Origin: Cylindrodendrum hubeiense
Lineage: Eukaryota > Ascomycota > Sordariomycetes > Hypocreales > Nectriaceae
Length of the DNA stretch: 64,000 bases
Reading direction: 5' to 3'
NCBI GenBank assembly: GCA_014621425.1
Contig: JAANBB010000101.1
Span: forward strand, 1-64,000
Below the pieces are notes generated by a model. The model did no database searches, had not been told where the DNA came from, and saw only the letters and a list, made by a program, of their open reading frames with translations. The position numbers were made by a program, and so were the translations under genes. Positions 20,542 to 29,553 of the stretch are shown in pieces (within the stretch, counting starts at the first letter, position 1; each line of letters opens with the position of its first letter).

Positions 20542-21077
20542 TTATTTCCTTGAACAAAAAACACTCAACAATGACACCCTGTTCTTCCCCTTGATCTTCG
20601 GCCTATTTACCATTCCCTCTTCAGAATTACTGTTACTGCAACTGGGCGCCGTCTGCGTAGATGTTCCCGATACCGTAGACAATCCAGAATCCGTGACATC
20701 TGAGTGGCTTACCGTGCCCTGGCTCCCACTGAATTCGGAGGTGGGAGTAGAGCGTGCGGAAAGTTTCTCTTCTTTCCTCGTTGGTCCAGCTATATACGGC
20801 GTATGCCCAAATATAACCGCACCGTGATCCCCTAGATCGTTCAACGTGATATCCGACCAAGTCCACTTCTCTTCTGCAATTCGTGTCGATCAAAACCTTG
20901 AAGCCGCACCACCACCTCCAAGTTTGGTGGCTGGTATGACGTAGGTGCGAGCGTTATCAACTCAGCGATATGCCACACCGAAACTGGGCAACGATCATGC
21001 CGAGGGCCTTTGTGACGAGATTCAATGATAAAGATGCACAGTATAAGGCAGCTTATCGACAGCGCTGTTAACATCAT
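20542..21077 (-). pseudogene. Possible small membrane-anchored protein gene with a frame break
   Basis: The first frame from 21077 starts with a hydrophobic segment (LTALSISCLILCIFII) and continues to VVVRLQG near 20915. The neighbouring frame then continues plausibly with EEKWTWSDI and a Ser/Thr-rich tail to 20542. The switch is a single-base shift around 20870-20885 with no room for an intron. I do not recognise the family. It could be a decayed gene, an assembly error or chance. Confidence 0.35.
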
Positions 21078-21224
21078 GATTAGAGCATTGCAGAACCGTT
21101 AAACTGATAAGTCGATTTGTTTCAGTCTACGTCCTTCTTCGTGTTGCCTTGAGTTCTCCTCCTCCTTGATGCTTAATAGAGGTATTCTATCAGCACGTCT
21201 GATCTTAGAAATTTTATTATTTTT

Positions 21225-21930
21225 ATGCAGTTCCTCTCGCTCTACAGCATCCCAAAGCTCCAGTCTACCTTGTTCATATTTAAAATCTTAGTAATGAAGC
21301 CGGTAGCACCCATAGCTCAAGTGCCCCGAGCAGTAACAGTCGAGTATAGTGGATATGAGGTTAGAACGTGCGGGATTGGAGTTTGCGGGGTTGGAATTCG
21401 CGGGGTAATAACGTCTGGGGATGGTGGCTCACGGGGCTCACGAGTTGGGAAAGGATCAAGTGCCATTGCAGCATCCTCAGTGCTGCTGCTGTCTTCAGCC
21501 GTGGAGGACGTCATTTCGGCGACGTAGCCGGTGCCGTCAGAGCCGGGGCCATCACAGCTGCTATGACAGCCTCAGTGGCATCCAAAGTGGATATCTTTGC
21601 GGGGAAGCTATAAAGGTGATATTTAAACGATTTGGTTGTGGCGGGGAGCCTAGGGCTGTTGCGATGTGTGGAAAAGTGCTGAATGTACGCGTTGCTCATT
21701 ACGTTCTCTGGGTTCCACTGCAAAGGCGCTGTGACGGAGGGAAGATGTAAAAAGTAGTGGAGAGAATCGAGTAGTGCGACTTGTACAGGCCGGGTAGCAA
21801 TTGTCTCAATTCCAGGCCCGCACAAATCTTCCAATAGAATATCCAGCGCATTCCCATTTCCAGCTTCCTAACGTGTTCTATTCGGTCCGATAGTAACGGA
21901 TAAAAACTTAGAGCCTCCATATGTCATGTT
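21225..21930 (-). pseudogene. Possible degenerate reading frame, unknown family
   Basis: From an ATG near 21930 a frame reads through one TAG near 21870 and then stays open to 21511, with a shifted frame giving a Pro/Ser-rich tail to about 21317. The composition is protein-like but I recognise no domain. This may be a relic. Confidence 0.25.
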
Positions 21931-22405
21931 TATGATCGATCCTGGAGTCAAGTCCGAAGGTTCGACGGGTAACCTCGCCCCGATTGGTGGCTTCATACCC
22001 ATGTCTAGGCTGGTTTCACTCCCTATGCGGACATGCTGCCGATGATCTCGCGTTCACTACCACTTTTGCCCCTGATTTTGCCAAACTGGAGTGGATTAGG
22101 AGTGGATTGGGAGCGCATGAACAGCTTTAGTGGTATTGACCTCGGTCCTCAACCCCAGACACCTTTGCGCTTGGACGCGCAACACCATAGGGATTGCCGG
22201 CCACAAAGTTTGTATTCTGCTCGCTTCTCAGCTCGAGCAATACTAACACATGTCCGGCTATAACGGACATGTCATCTATAAGTAGGATAACACTCCCGTG
22301 CCAACATCCAATATCTCATCTTCCACATCACCCAGAAGCCTAGCTTGCCACTTTCTCATCCACTGCTTCCATTGAAGAGACCATTGCAACAGTCAAAACG
22401 TCGCA
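21931..22405. other. Promoter region of the tannase/feruloyl esterase gene
   Basis: This contains a perfect palindrome with a CCG-N7-CGG core (separate entry) and a CT-rich leader just before the start codon. Confidence 0.5.
22248..22272. promoter_or_regulatory. Palindrome with CCG-N7-CGG core, candidate zinc-cluster factor site
   Basis: Arms ACATGTCCG (22248-22256) and CGGACATGT (22264-22272) are perfect reverse complements around a 7-base spacer. Paired CGG triplets with fixed spacing are the usual half-sites of Zn2Cys6 regulators. The site is about 135 bases upstream of the tannase/feruloyl esterase start codon. The role is inferred. Confidence 0.55.
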
Positions 22406-24139
22406 ATGCCTTCAAAGTCTTGGGCTTTTATGGCTGTGACCGCCTTAGCGGCTGTCGCACGCGCCGCTTCCTTATCCAGCATATGCACCAAGTCATATGC
22501 GCAGTCGGCTCTCCCTGTTGATGACTTCAACCTAGGCATCACTATCGACCCATCCTCAGTCGAGACGACCTTGGTTTCCAATGCTTCATTCAGCTCCGTT
22601 TGGTACCCGACCAGTAGCTTTGACTACTGTAACGTCACCTTTGCCTACTCGCATAACGGCATCGCTGGAGATATTGTCCACGTTACCTACTGGCTCCCTG
22701 CACCAAGCAAGTTCCAGAACCGTTACGTATCTACCGGCGGTGGTGGTCTCGCTATTCAGTCTGGCAGCTCGAGTATTCCCACTGGCGTTATCGTTGGCGC
22801 GGTGTCGGGCTTGACTGACGGCGGATTCGGCTCATTTGATACAGACTGGGATGCCGTCTTCCTGTTGGCCAACAACACTATCAACTGGCAGGCTGTATAT
22901 ATGTTTGGCTACCAGGCCCATCATGAGCTCGCCACTTTGGGCAAGCAGTTCGCCAAGAACCTCTACAACGTCCCCGATAGCTCCAAAGTCTACTCGTACT
23001 ACCAGGGCTGCTCCGAAGGAGGTCGCGAGGGTTGGAGCCAAGTCCAGCGTTTCGCTGAGCAATTTGATGGTGCTGCCATCGGCGCTCCAGCCTTCCGCTA
23101 TGGTCAGCAGCAAGTCAACCACCTCACTGGCAATGTTATTGAGCAGACCCTGGACTACTTCCCTCCCAGCTGCGAACTGGACAAGATCTTGAACCTGACT
23201 ATTGCTGCTTGCGATCCCCTCGACGGCAAGACCGACGGTATCATCTCGCGATCAGATCTTTGCAAACTGAAGTTCGACCTTAACAGCACTATCGGCGAGT
23301 CTTACTCGTGTGCAGCCAGCACCACGAGTGGCCTCAAGAAGCGCCAGTTTGCCAGCCTACCGACTCCTGCACAGAGCGGAACCGTCAGCGCCGAGGCTGT
23401 GGCCGTTGTTGCGGCATTCCTGGATGGCTTACATGACTCTGAAGGTCGTCATGTCTACCTCAACTACCAACCTGGTGCGGCTTTTAGCGATGCTACTCCT
23501 GCCTACGATAGTGAGACGGATAGCTGGGGAATTTCTATTAGCTCCCTTGGTGGCGAGTGGGTTGGTCGCTTCCTTCAGCTCCAGGACGTCAACACACTCA
23601 GTAATCTCGACAATGTTACATACGATACCCTGAAAGAGTGGATGATCTATGGCATGAACAAATATGGAGATTCCTTACAGACGACATGGCCTGATCTCAC
23701 TGACTTCAAGGATGCTGGTGGAAAGGTCATCCACATCCATGGCGAGTCAGATGACTCGATTCCAGCAGCCTCCTCTGTTCATTACTACGAATCCGTTCGA
23801 AGTGTCATGTTCTCTGATCTGAGCTACAATGAGAGCGTCACGGCCGTTGATGACTTTTACCGGCTCTATCTTGTCCCTGGCGGTGCCCATTGCAGCACAA
23901 ACACGCACCAGCCCGGCGGCCCTTGGCCCCAGACAACCCTTCAGACTGTCATTAACTGGGTTGAACACGGAATTGCACCAGCTACACTCAACGGCACGGG
24001 CGAAATCGATTCGATCTGTCGCTGGCCGCTGCGTCCGCTGTGGTCTAATGATGGCGCCTCGTTTGACTGTGTCTACGACCAAGAGTCCATTGACACCTGG
24101 ATGTATGACTTTGATGCTTATAACGTGCCCATCTACTAG
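22406..24139 (+). CDS. Secreted tannase / feruloyl esterase family protein
   Basis: This is an intronless 577-residue frame. The N-terminus (PSKSWAFMAVTALAAVARA) is a signal peptide. The sequence GCSEGGREG puts the nucleophile at Ser203 next to Cys202, and GGAHCSTNTHQPGG gives His495-Cys496. Together with Asp around 449-450 (HGESDDSIP) this forms the Cys-Ser/Asp/His-Cys catalytic arrangement of the tannase family (PF07519). Members hydrolyse gallate esters of tannins or ferulate esters of plant cell-wall polysaccharides outside the cell. Length is as expected. A palindromic regulator site lies upstream. Which ester it prefers cannot be decided from sequence. Confidence 0.95.
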   Translation: MPSKSWAFMAVTALAAVARAASLSSICTKSYAQSALPVDDFNLGITIDPSSVETTLVSNASFSSVWYPTSSFDYCNVTFAYSHNGIAGDIVHVTYWLPAPSKFQNRYVSTGGGGLAIQSGSSSIPTGVIVGAVSGLTDGGFGSFDTDWDAVFLLANNTINWQAVYMFGYQAHHELATLGKQFAKNLYNVPDSSKVYSYYQGCSEGGREGWSQVQRFAEQFDGAAIGAPAFRYGQQQVNHLTGNVIEQTLDYFPPSCELDKILNLTIAACDPLDGKTDGIISRSDLCKLKFDLNSTIGESYSCAASTTSGLKKRQFASLPTPAQSGTVSAEAVAVVAAFLDGLHDSEGRHVYLNYQPGAAFSDATPAYDSETDSWGISISSLGGEWVGRFLQLQDVNTLSNLDNVTYDTLKEWMIYGMNKYGDSLQTTWPDLTDFKDAGGKVIHIHGESDDSIPAASSVHYYESVRSVMFSDLSYNESVTAVDDFYRLYLVPGGAHCSTNTHQPGGPWPQTTLQTVINWVEHGIAPATLNGTGEIDSICRWPLRPLWSNDGASFDCVYDQESIDTWMYDFDAYNVPIY

Positions 24140-25706
24140 GGTTCGCCGATAAGCTTTCTGACGCTCTTTGGCTATTATAGCTTTAGCAAGTAGTACATAT
24201 ATATATTCCCAGTATTTAAATGTGCAAACTGAATTTATTGATCCAGTTGATCATGACAGGAGTAAAGGTTGTGAATGTCTTCCAAGTCCCAGAGTGGCTA
24301 AATCTGTCGCCTTACACACAGTCTCACAGTTTTGATAGCTGCTTTCTTCTATTCCGGATAATGAATTGCCAATAGCCTGCGGAACGGCAATGTCACTGAA
24401 GTCTGTCCCGAACTTAGAGAGTCTTTCAAATATTGACGCAACCTCTAGGCTCCAGGCTAACTCGCCATGCGCTTGTTAGAATCCAGGCTTAGACGTCATT
24501 GTAGTCCGTCAATAGCTTAGATGATGCGGGGTGGGGGTAGGAAGAAAAATGGGATTTTTTTCATGCAATCGGGGACGTAGATACGGGATCCGCTCAGCGC
24601 TTCGGAATTTGATGTCCGTAGCCCATTCATAAAATCATGCTCTCATACGATAATTACATAGTATAGGTTTGATTTAGAATGCGGATTCGCATTCAACTGA
24701 ATTTTTAAACTTAAAATGGGATATTTACCGGCAATGGCGAACACAAAATCTCCATTTCCAACACCCACGTAAGACAATTGCTGTGATGAGGTGAGTATTG
24801 TTTTAATAAATGCAAGGCAGCGAAATCAGCCTTTACCACTGACAGCTTCGAAACATTACTCTGAGATCCCTTTACCCCGAATACAACCTTAACATCCGTC
24901 TTGGGATGTTTTTCCCACGCTCTCTCGCTCGAAATAATTCCACGGGATTTCTCAGCAAACTAGGCTTCTACCGTTAATAGTCGTGGTACAATTGGACGAC
25001 AAGACCACGTCGTTGCGAAGTTCTTGTCTTGGATTCATTAGCGCCTCCAATAGCGGTATGTGAAATCAATAGCGTTGTAAATGATTTCAATAGCACCGCA
25101 TTTTTTAATGCCTGACAAGCACATGAGTGGCCATGAGATTTATGGGGCTTAAAGTTCTAACTAGTTCTGTAAAGCTACGACTTTGCCAGCCAGCTTGTCT
25201 CAGCTGAAAGAATGCTTAGCGTACTCAACCCGACCCCGTTGCGAATGCAAGGAGCCAGCTTGAGAAATTTACTCAAGTTGTTCACATGTACTAGTCCATA
25301 AAAGGGAAGAATACTCTTTCAGCTCTGTCTTGGGATGCTCCCAAGAGGAGATCATGCTAGGACTCGAGAATGCCGCATTGCTGGCTACGGCAAAAGTGGA
25401 ATCAGCAATCCACCAATGTGGATTGGCAGGGAATCGCTGAAAATGCCGCGAAGTGTCAAGTGATCAATATTCCAAGCCACTTGATTCAAGTCACATGTCC
25501 GTTCGCAATTGATCTGCCATCTCGGCCAGCCATCTCAGGTTCAGCTACTGGCTTTGAAGTATTTAAGGTTGCTGCAACTATTCCAGGTTACAATACTCAA
25601 TGCAAAGTTCAACCCCTCCTGATCCTTTTCCTCCCCTCCCTCCCCTCTCATCCGTGTCATTGAAATCAAGTACACAACTGAATTCGTATTCAGCTTTCAC
25701 TCAACC
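24140..25706. other. Long AT-rich intergenic region
   Basis: About 1.57 kb with no supported gene. The last 100 bases (CT-rich tract near 25615-25660) look like the promoter and leader of the Vint-domain gene. Confidence 0.45.
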
Positions 25707-26468
25707 ATGGCAGACCCGAGTACAGCCATCGCAGACTTGAGCGCGGCCACGGCCCAGGAGCCTTTGAACAACACAGTAGAAACTGGTCCCGAATCGCCTC
25801 CCACCCTCTTTGCCAGCTGTTTCGTTCCCGGGACGTTGGTGGAGACCATGAGAGGGTCGATGGCGATAGAGTCTTTGGCCGAGGATGACATGATTTTGAC
25901 ACGCGCTGGTGCAACGCGACAATGGGGCGTCCGCAGTGACGAAGTCGTTGAGAACCCGGCCCCTGGGATTCTTTACGGTTTCAATAATGGGCCTGCTTTC
26001 TTCACCGCTGGGCATCCGTTCCACACAACAACTGGACTTCGCGCTATCGACCCCCATCTTGCACGCCAGGAGAATCCGTGGCTGAATGTTGGTGAGCTCA
26101 GGGTTGGGCATCAGCTCCTGCGCTTGAATGATGACAAGACAGACTACGAGCTCGAAACCATCACGTCCATCTCACGAGCTCAGAGCAATGCTACCAGTGT
26201 ATACGGCGTCCACCTCCGAGAAGGGCTACGAAGCTATCACGCTAATGGTTATCTGGTGGCACTCAACTACCCAGAGATTACTGCGGCGGCAATTGCACGG
26301 CAGCTACAAACTATTTCCGCACAGGAGAGGGTTAAGATTATCCAAAGCCTCAACGAAATAAAGCCTTTGTTCCAGCGCTTTGGGGCGGGAACAGTCATTG
26401 ATCGCCTAACGAGAGAGGCGAATTCTTCCGCTCCGCTCGCATACGGAGATCGGCCCGAGGACTCCTGA
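25707..26468 (+). CDS. Stand-alone Vint/Hint-domain protein, interrupted by in-frame TGA
   Basis: The 253-residue product begins with a short polar leader and then CFVPGTLVETMRGSMAIESL, the N-terminal splicing-type block of Hint domains with its Cys. Further blocks are FTAGHPFHTTTGLRAIDP and VYGVHLREGLRSYHANGYLV. This is the Vint (PF14623) flavour, normally attached to a VWA domain in long fungal proteins. Here no VWA region precedes it, and a promoter-like sequence lies directly upstream. The frame stops at TGA (26466-26468) but the same frame continues open for another 94 codons to 26753, reading DTIWEHAHCDFIGAHI, which resembles the normal C-terminal extension. So this is either a nonsense mutation in a longer protein or a genuine shorter protein. 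The function of fungal Vint domains is unknown; autoprocessing is inferred from the Hint fold. Confidence 0.75.
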   Translation: MADPSTAIADLSAATAQEPLNNTVETGPESPPTLFASCFVPGTLVETMRGSMAIESLAEDDMILTRAGATRQWGVRSDEVVENPAPGILYGFNNGPAFFTAGHPFHTTTGLRAIDPHLARQENPWLNVGELRVGHQLLRLNDDKTDYELETITSISRAQSNATSVYGVHLREGLRSYHANGYLVALNYPEITAAAIARQLQTISAQERVKIIQSLNEIKPLFQRFGAGTVIDRLTREANSSAPLAYGDRPEDS

Positions 26469-26753
26469 TGGACCCTTAGTCGAGATCTTGGCAATACCTA
26501 CGCAATGGGACGACGTGACAAGAATATCGTTCTGGGAACTGTCAATCTGAGATTAGGTCTGCTGTATATTGGCGATGTACGGGTTCATCAAGTGGAGATG
26601 GATAAAAGCTCTCTTGCTTGGACCTGCCAGTTACCGGACACGATATGGGAACATGCTCACTGCGACTTCATCGGCGCCCACATTGATGTTCGTCGATCTT
26701 GGCAGGATGATGCGTGGAATAGCACGCTCCCCATAGGGCGTATCAGGGGATAA
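26469..26753 (+). pseudogene. Downstream continuation of the Vint gene after the in-frame stop
   Basis: These 94 codons are in the same frame as the Vint-domain gene and directly follow its TGA. The composition is protein-like with no other stop. The most economical reading is the C-terminus of one original protein now cut by a stop. It could be translated only by readthrough; the stop context (TGA then TGG) is not the known fungal TGA-CTA readthrough motif. Confidence 0.5.
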
Positions 26754-28035
26754 CTGAACATATTTGTTAAAGAGCTGGAGAAGACTGAGGGGAGATAAGC
26801 AATCGATGAGCCAGGGGCTTAAGTCGTTACCATAAGTAGCCTTGACGGTCAGGTTATTATCTGGGCTGGGATGTATGATGCAATGGCTTGGCCATGATAA
26901 CATCGCCTCCACCTTGCATTTCTTTGTCTTCCATTGTCCAGCAGTCCGGTCCTCGTGAACAAGCTTATTGGTCCTCTGAGATATTCGACTTAATAGGATG
27001 CTTCAAGAATAGACCCAATACACCGTCAAACATCAAAGAGGGAGAGTTTACCCACGCTGCAGTGCCGTAACAGACTGACGTCTTGTCAAAATGGTAAACA
27101 CGAGAGTATTTCACGTACAAAGTATGGCCAGCCTACGCGAGCATACCCTCGGTTCATCCGTGATAACATTGTATTCTCGGCTCAAAGCATTTAGCAGCTG
27201 CGGAGTATTCCTGAACATAACAAATACACCGCATGTTTACCCCGCAGCCAGCTTTCCGAAAAGTGGCAATCCGTTGTAACATCTCACCCTAATTCAACAC
27301 CCCACTCACATGACATGCAGGCCCCTCCTTTGTTTTCAGAAGGCATGATGTAATAGGTAAGTTCTACATAATCACGGATTTAAAGTTGGGTCTATGGAAT
27401 AAGTCACAATGTTGGCATTTCCTTCAGCCGCATGAACTAGGATTTCAGACTGCCGTTGATCCCATGAAGTCAAGTACATGACTGATGAGTGATTCTTGAA
27501 ATAACAATTTTGGTTGCATATCGCCTGGTGAACTACGAGTGTAGAATACCTATAGCAACTGATGGAACAGTGCCACAAATGTCACGACAAAGAGGGGTTT
27601 GCCAAGCATGTCACTTTAGGGAGCAGCAGGTGCCGAAGGCGCCACGCGGAGGATCGACATGCCGAGAAAAGTCCTTTTGGAATAGTTTACATCCTTCAGC
27701 TCGAATAGGGTCACACCTGAGCAATTTGCACCTATGGTATCAAATCGCGTTCAGCGAAATGCCTCCTGCACTACGACACCTGCCGACGACTTCGCTTAAC
27801 ACGGCTCCAGAGAGTATCTAGTGAGGGGAGGTAGAGCCCACATGAACCGAGATAAACCGTATCCAATCAAAGCTCTCGTCTACATTAGGTGTCGTTACCG
27901 AACGGCCTCGGTTATCACCGTACTGACAATTACTAATAAATATCTTGCTCGGCGGCTTCTAGGCAGATTCGAACAAGGATTAGGAAAACAAAACTCTACA
28001 CGTCACGCAATCAACAACGCATCCTTCAATCAATC
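26754..28035. other. Intergenic region, nothing identified
   Basis: About 1.28 kb without a supported gene; open frames are short and lack recognisable domains. The end contains the promoter of the enoyl-CoA hydratase gene. Confidence 0.4.
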
Positions 28036-28869
28036 ATGACCGACAAGGAGCCCCAGGCTGTCCAAGTCACCAAGACCGAGGATGGCATCACCACCATCAC
28101 CATAAATCGCCACCATCGGAGAAACGCGATTGATGGACCTACTGGTAGGAAGCTCACAGATGCTTTCCTAGCTTTTGAGCAGGACCCGGAACAGAAGGTC
28201 TGCATTTTGTACGGCGCCAACGGCACCTTCTGTGCCGGATTCGACCTCCATGAAGTGGCCAAATTTGGGGCCAAAGCGTACAACGGTCCCATCGTCGATG
28301 CCAATCATCGAGTTGAGGGTCGTAATATCGGCCCAATTGGTCCATCTCGCATGCACATCAAGAAGCCTGTCATCAGCGCTGTTTCAGGCCACGCTGTTGC
28401 CGGAGGCCTAGAGTTGTCGCTCATTGGTGATATTCGAGTTGCCGAGGAAGACGCTATTTTTGGTATCTTCAGCAGAAGATTCGGTGTTCCTCTTATCGAT
28501 GGAGGTACTGTCCGTCTACAAGCAATCATAGGTCTTGGAAGGGCACTGGACATGATTCTCACCGGCCGCGGCGTTTCAGCCAAGGAAGCCCTCCACATGG
28601 GCCTTGCCAACCGCGTGGTTCCTAAAGGTCAGGCCCTCGTCGAGGCCACCAGAATCGCGAGGGAGCTACTAGTATTCCCGCAGGCCTGCATGAATGTCGA
28701 TCGCTCCAACTGTTACTACAATGCATATAATGCCTCTTCATTTGAAGAAGCTTTGAGCCACGAGTTTGACGAGAGTGTCAAAGTGATCACGTCGGAGAGT
28801 GTGAGAGGTGCGGCGAAATTTAGTGGAGGCGCTGGACGACATGGTGCTTTCGAGAGAGCAAAGCTATGA
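28036..28869 (+). CDS. Enoyl-CoA hydratase/isomerase (crotonase) family protein
   Basis: This is a single-exon 277-residue frame. The crotonase signature is complete: ANGTFCAGFDLHEVAKFG for the first oxyanion-hole segment, then AVSGHAVAGGLELSLIGDIRVA for the second, and FGVPLIDGGTVRL for the catalytic loop. Length fits the family. The C-terminus (ERAKL) ends in Ala-Lys-Leu, a plausible peroxisomal PTS1, so a role in peroxisomal beta-oxidation-like chemistry is likely. The exact acyl-CoA substrate is unknown. The neighbours do not suggest a pathway. Confidence 0.92.
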   Translation: MTDKEPQAVQVTKTEDGITTITINRHHRRNAIDGPTGRKLTDAFLAFEQDPEQKVCILYGANGTFCAGFDLHEVAKFGAKAYNGPIVDANHRVEGRNIGPIGPSRMHIKKPVISAVSGHAVAGGLELSLIGDIRVAEEDAIFGIFSRRFGVPLIDGGTVRLQAIIGLGRALDMILTGRGVSAKEALHMGLANRVVPKGQALVEATRIARELLVFPQACMNVDRSNCYYNAYNASSFEEALSHEFDESVKVITSESVRGAAKFSGGAGRHGAFERAKL

Positions 28870-29553
28870 ATAGCTTTTGGCTCTTGAGATTTGCTCAATC
28901 ATTTAAGATGGATTCAATACAGTTGGATATTTTGCGTACTAGAGATTCTTCTTTGACAGTGTCTACGTAGCCTTCAATTTCGTATTCTAGGCTTCAATTT
29001 GGCCTATTCTATATTCTTCGTAGCTTGCCCGATCAATATTCGGGCTAGTTCTGCCCGAAACAAACAATACCTTTGTACGTGATATGATTTAGTTACTGAC
29101 TGTCTATCCTAGGATTAATGGCCGCCCTGTGTATTTATTGATGGAGAACAGCGGCATTATCAGCAAGAACAGCCCATTTTGCGAACGACTTAGCGCTCCA
29201 GAAAAGAGGCTGAGAAGCTTTCCACCGGTATGATTCAACTATTTAACTCTTCAATTAATCATCATTTAGTCATTTCAACCGTACATGCATGCTGTAAATA
29301 CATACATGAAGTCAATTAAATCTTTCGTTGATACCGCCTGGCAGCCGGACCCTTCCAGCACCGACGAGACCACTGTGTCCATCAGATTATGTAGACGAAG
29401 AGGGTGTATTATAGTAAATTATAAGCTATCTTTTGTACAGTAAGTAAGATTGTCCGTCCAACTTGGCCGTCCGATAGACAGAGCAGGCCAGTTGACATTT
29501 TTGTGCGCGACCAAGAGTAAATTCTTCAATGCCACAGCCCTAGGCCCAAATTG
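28870..29553. other. Convergent 3' intergenic region
   Basis: An AT-rich stretch between the hydratase and the CorA-like gene. No feature recognised. Confidence 0.4.
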
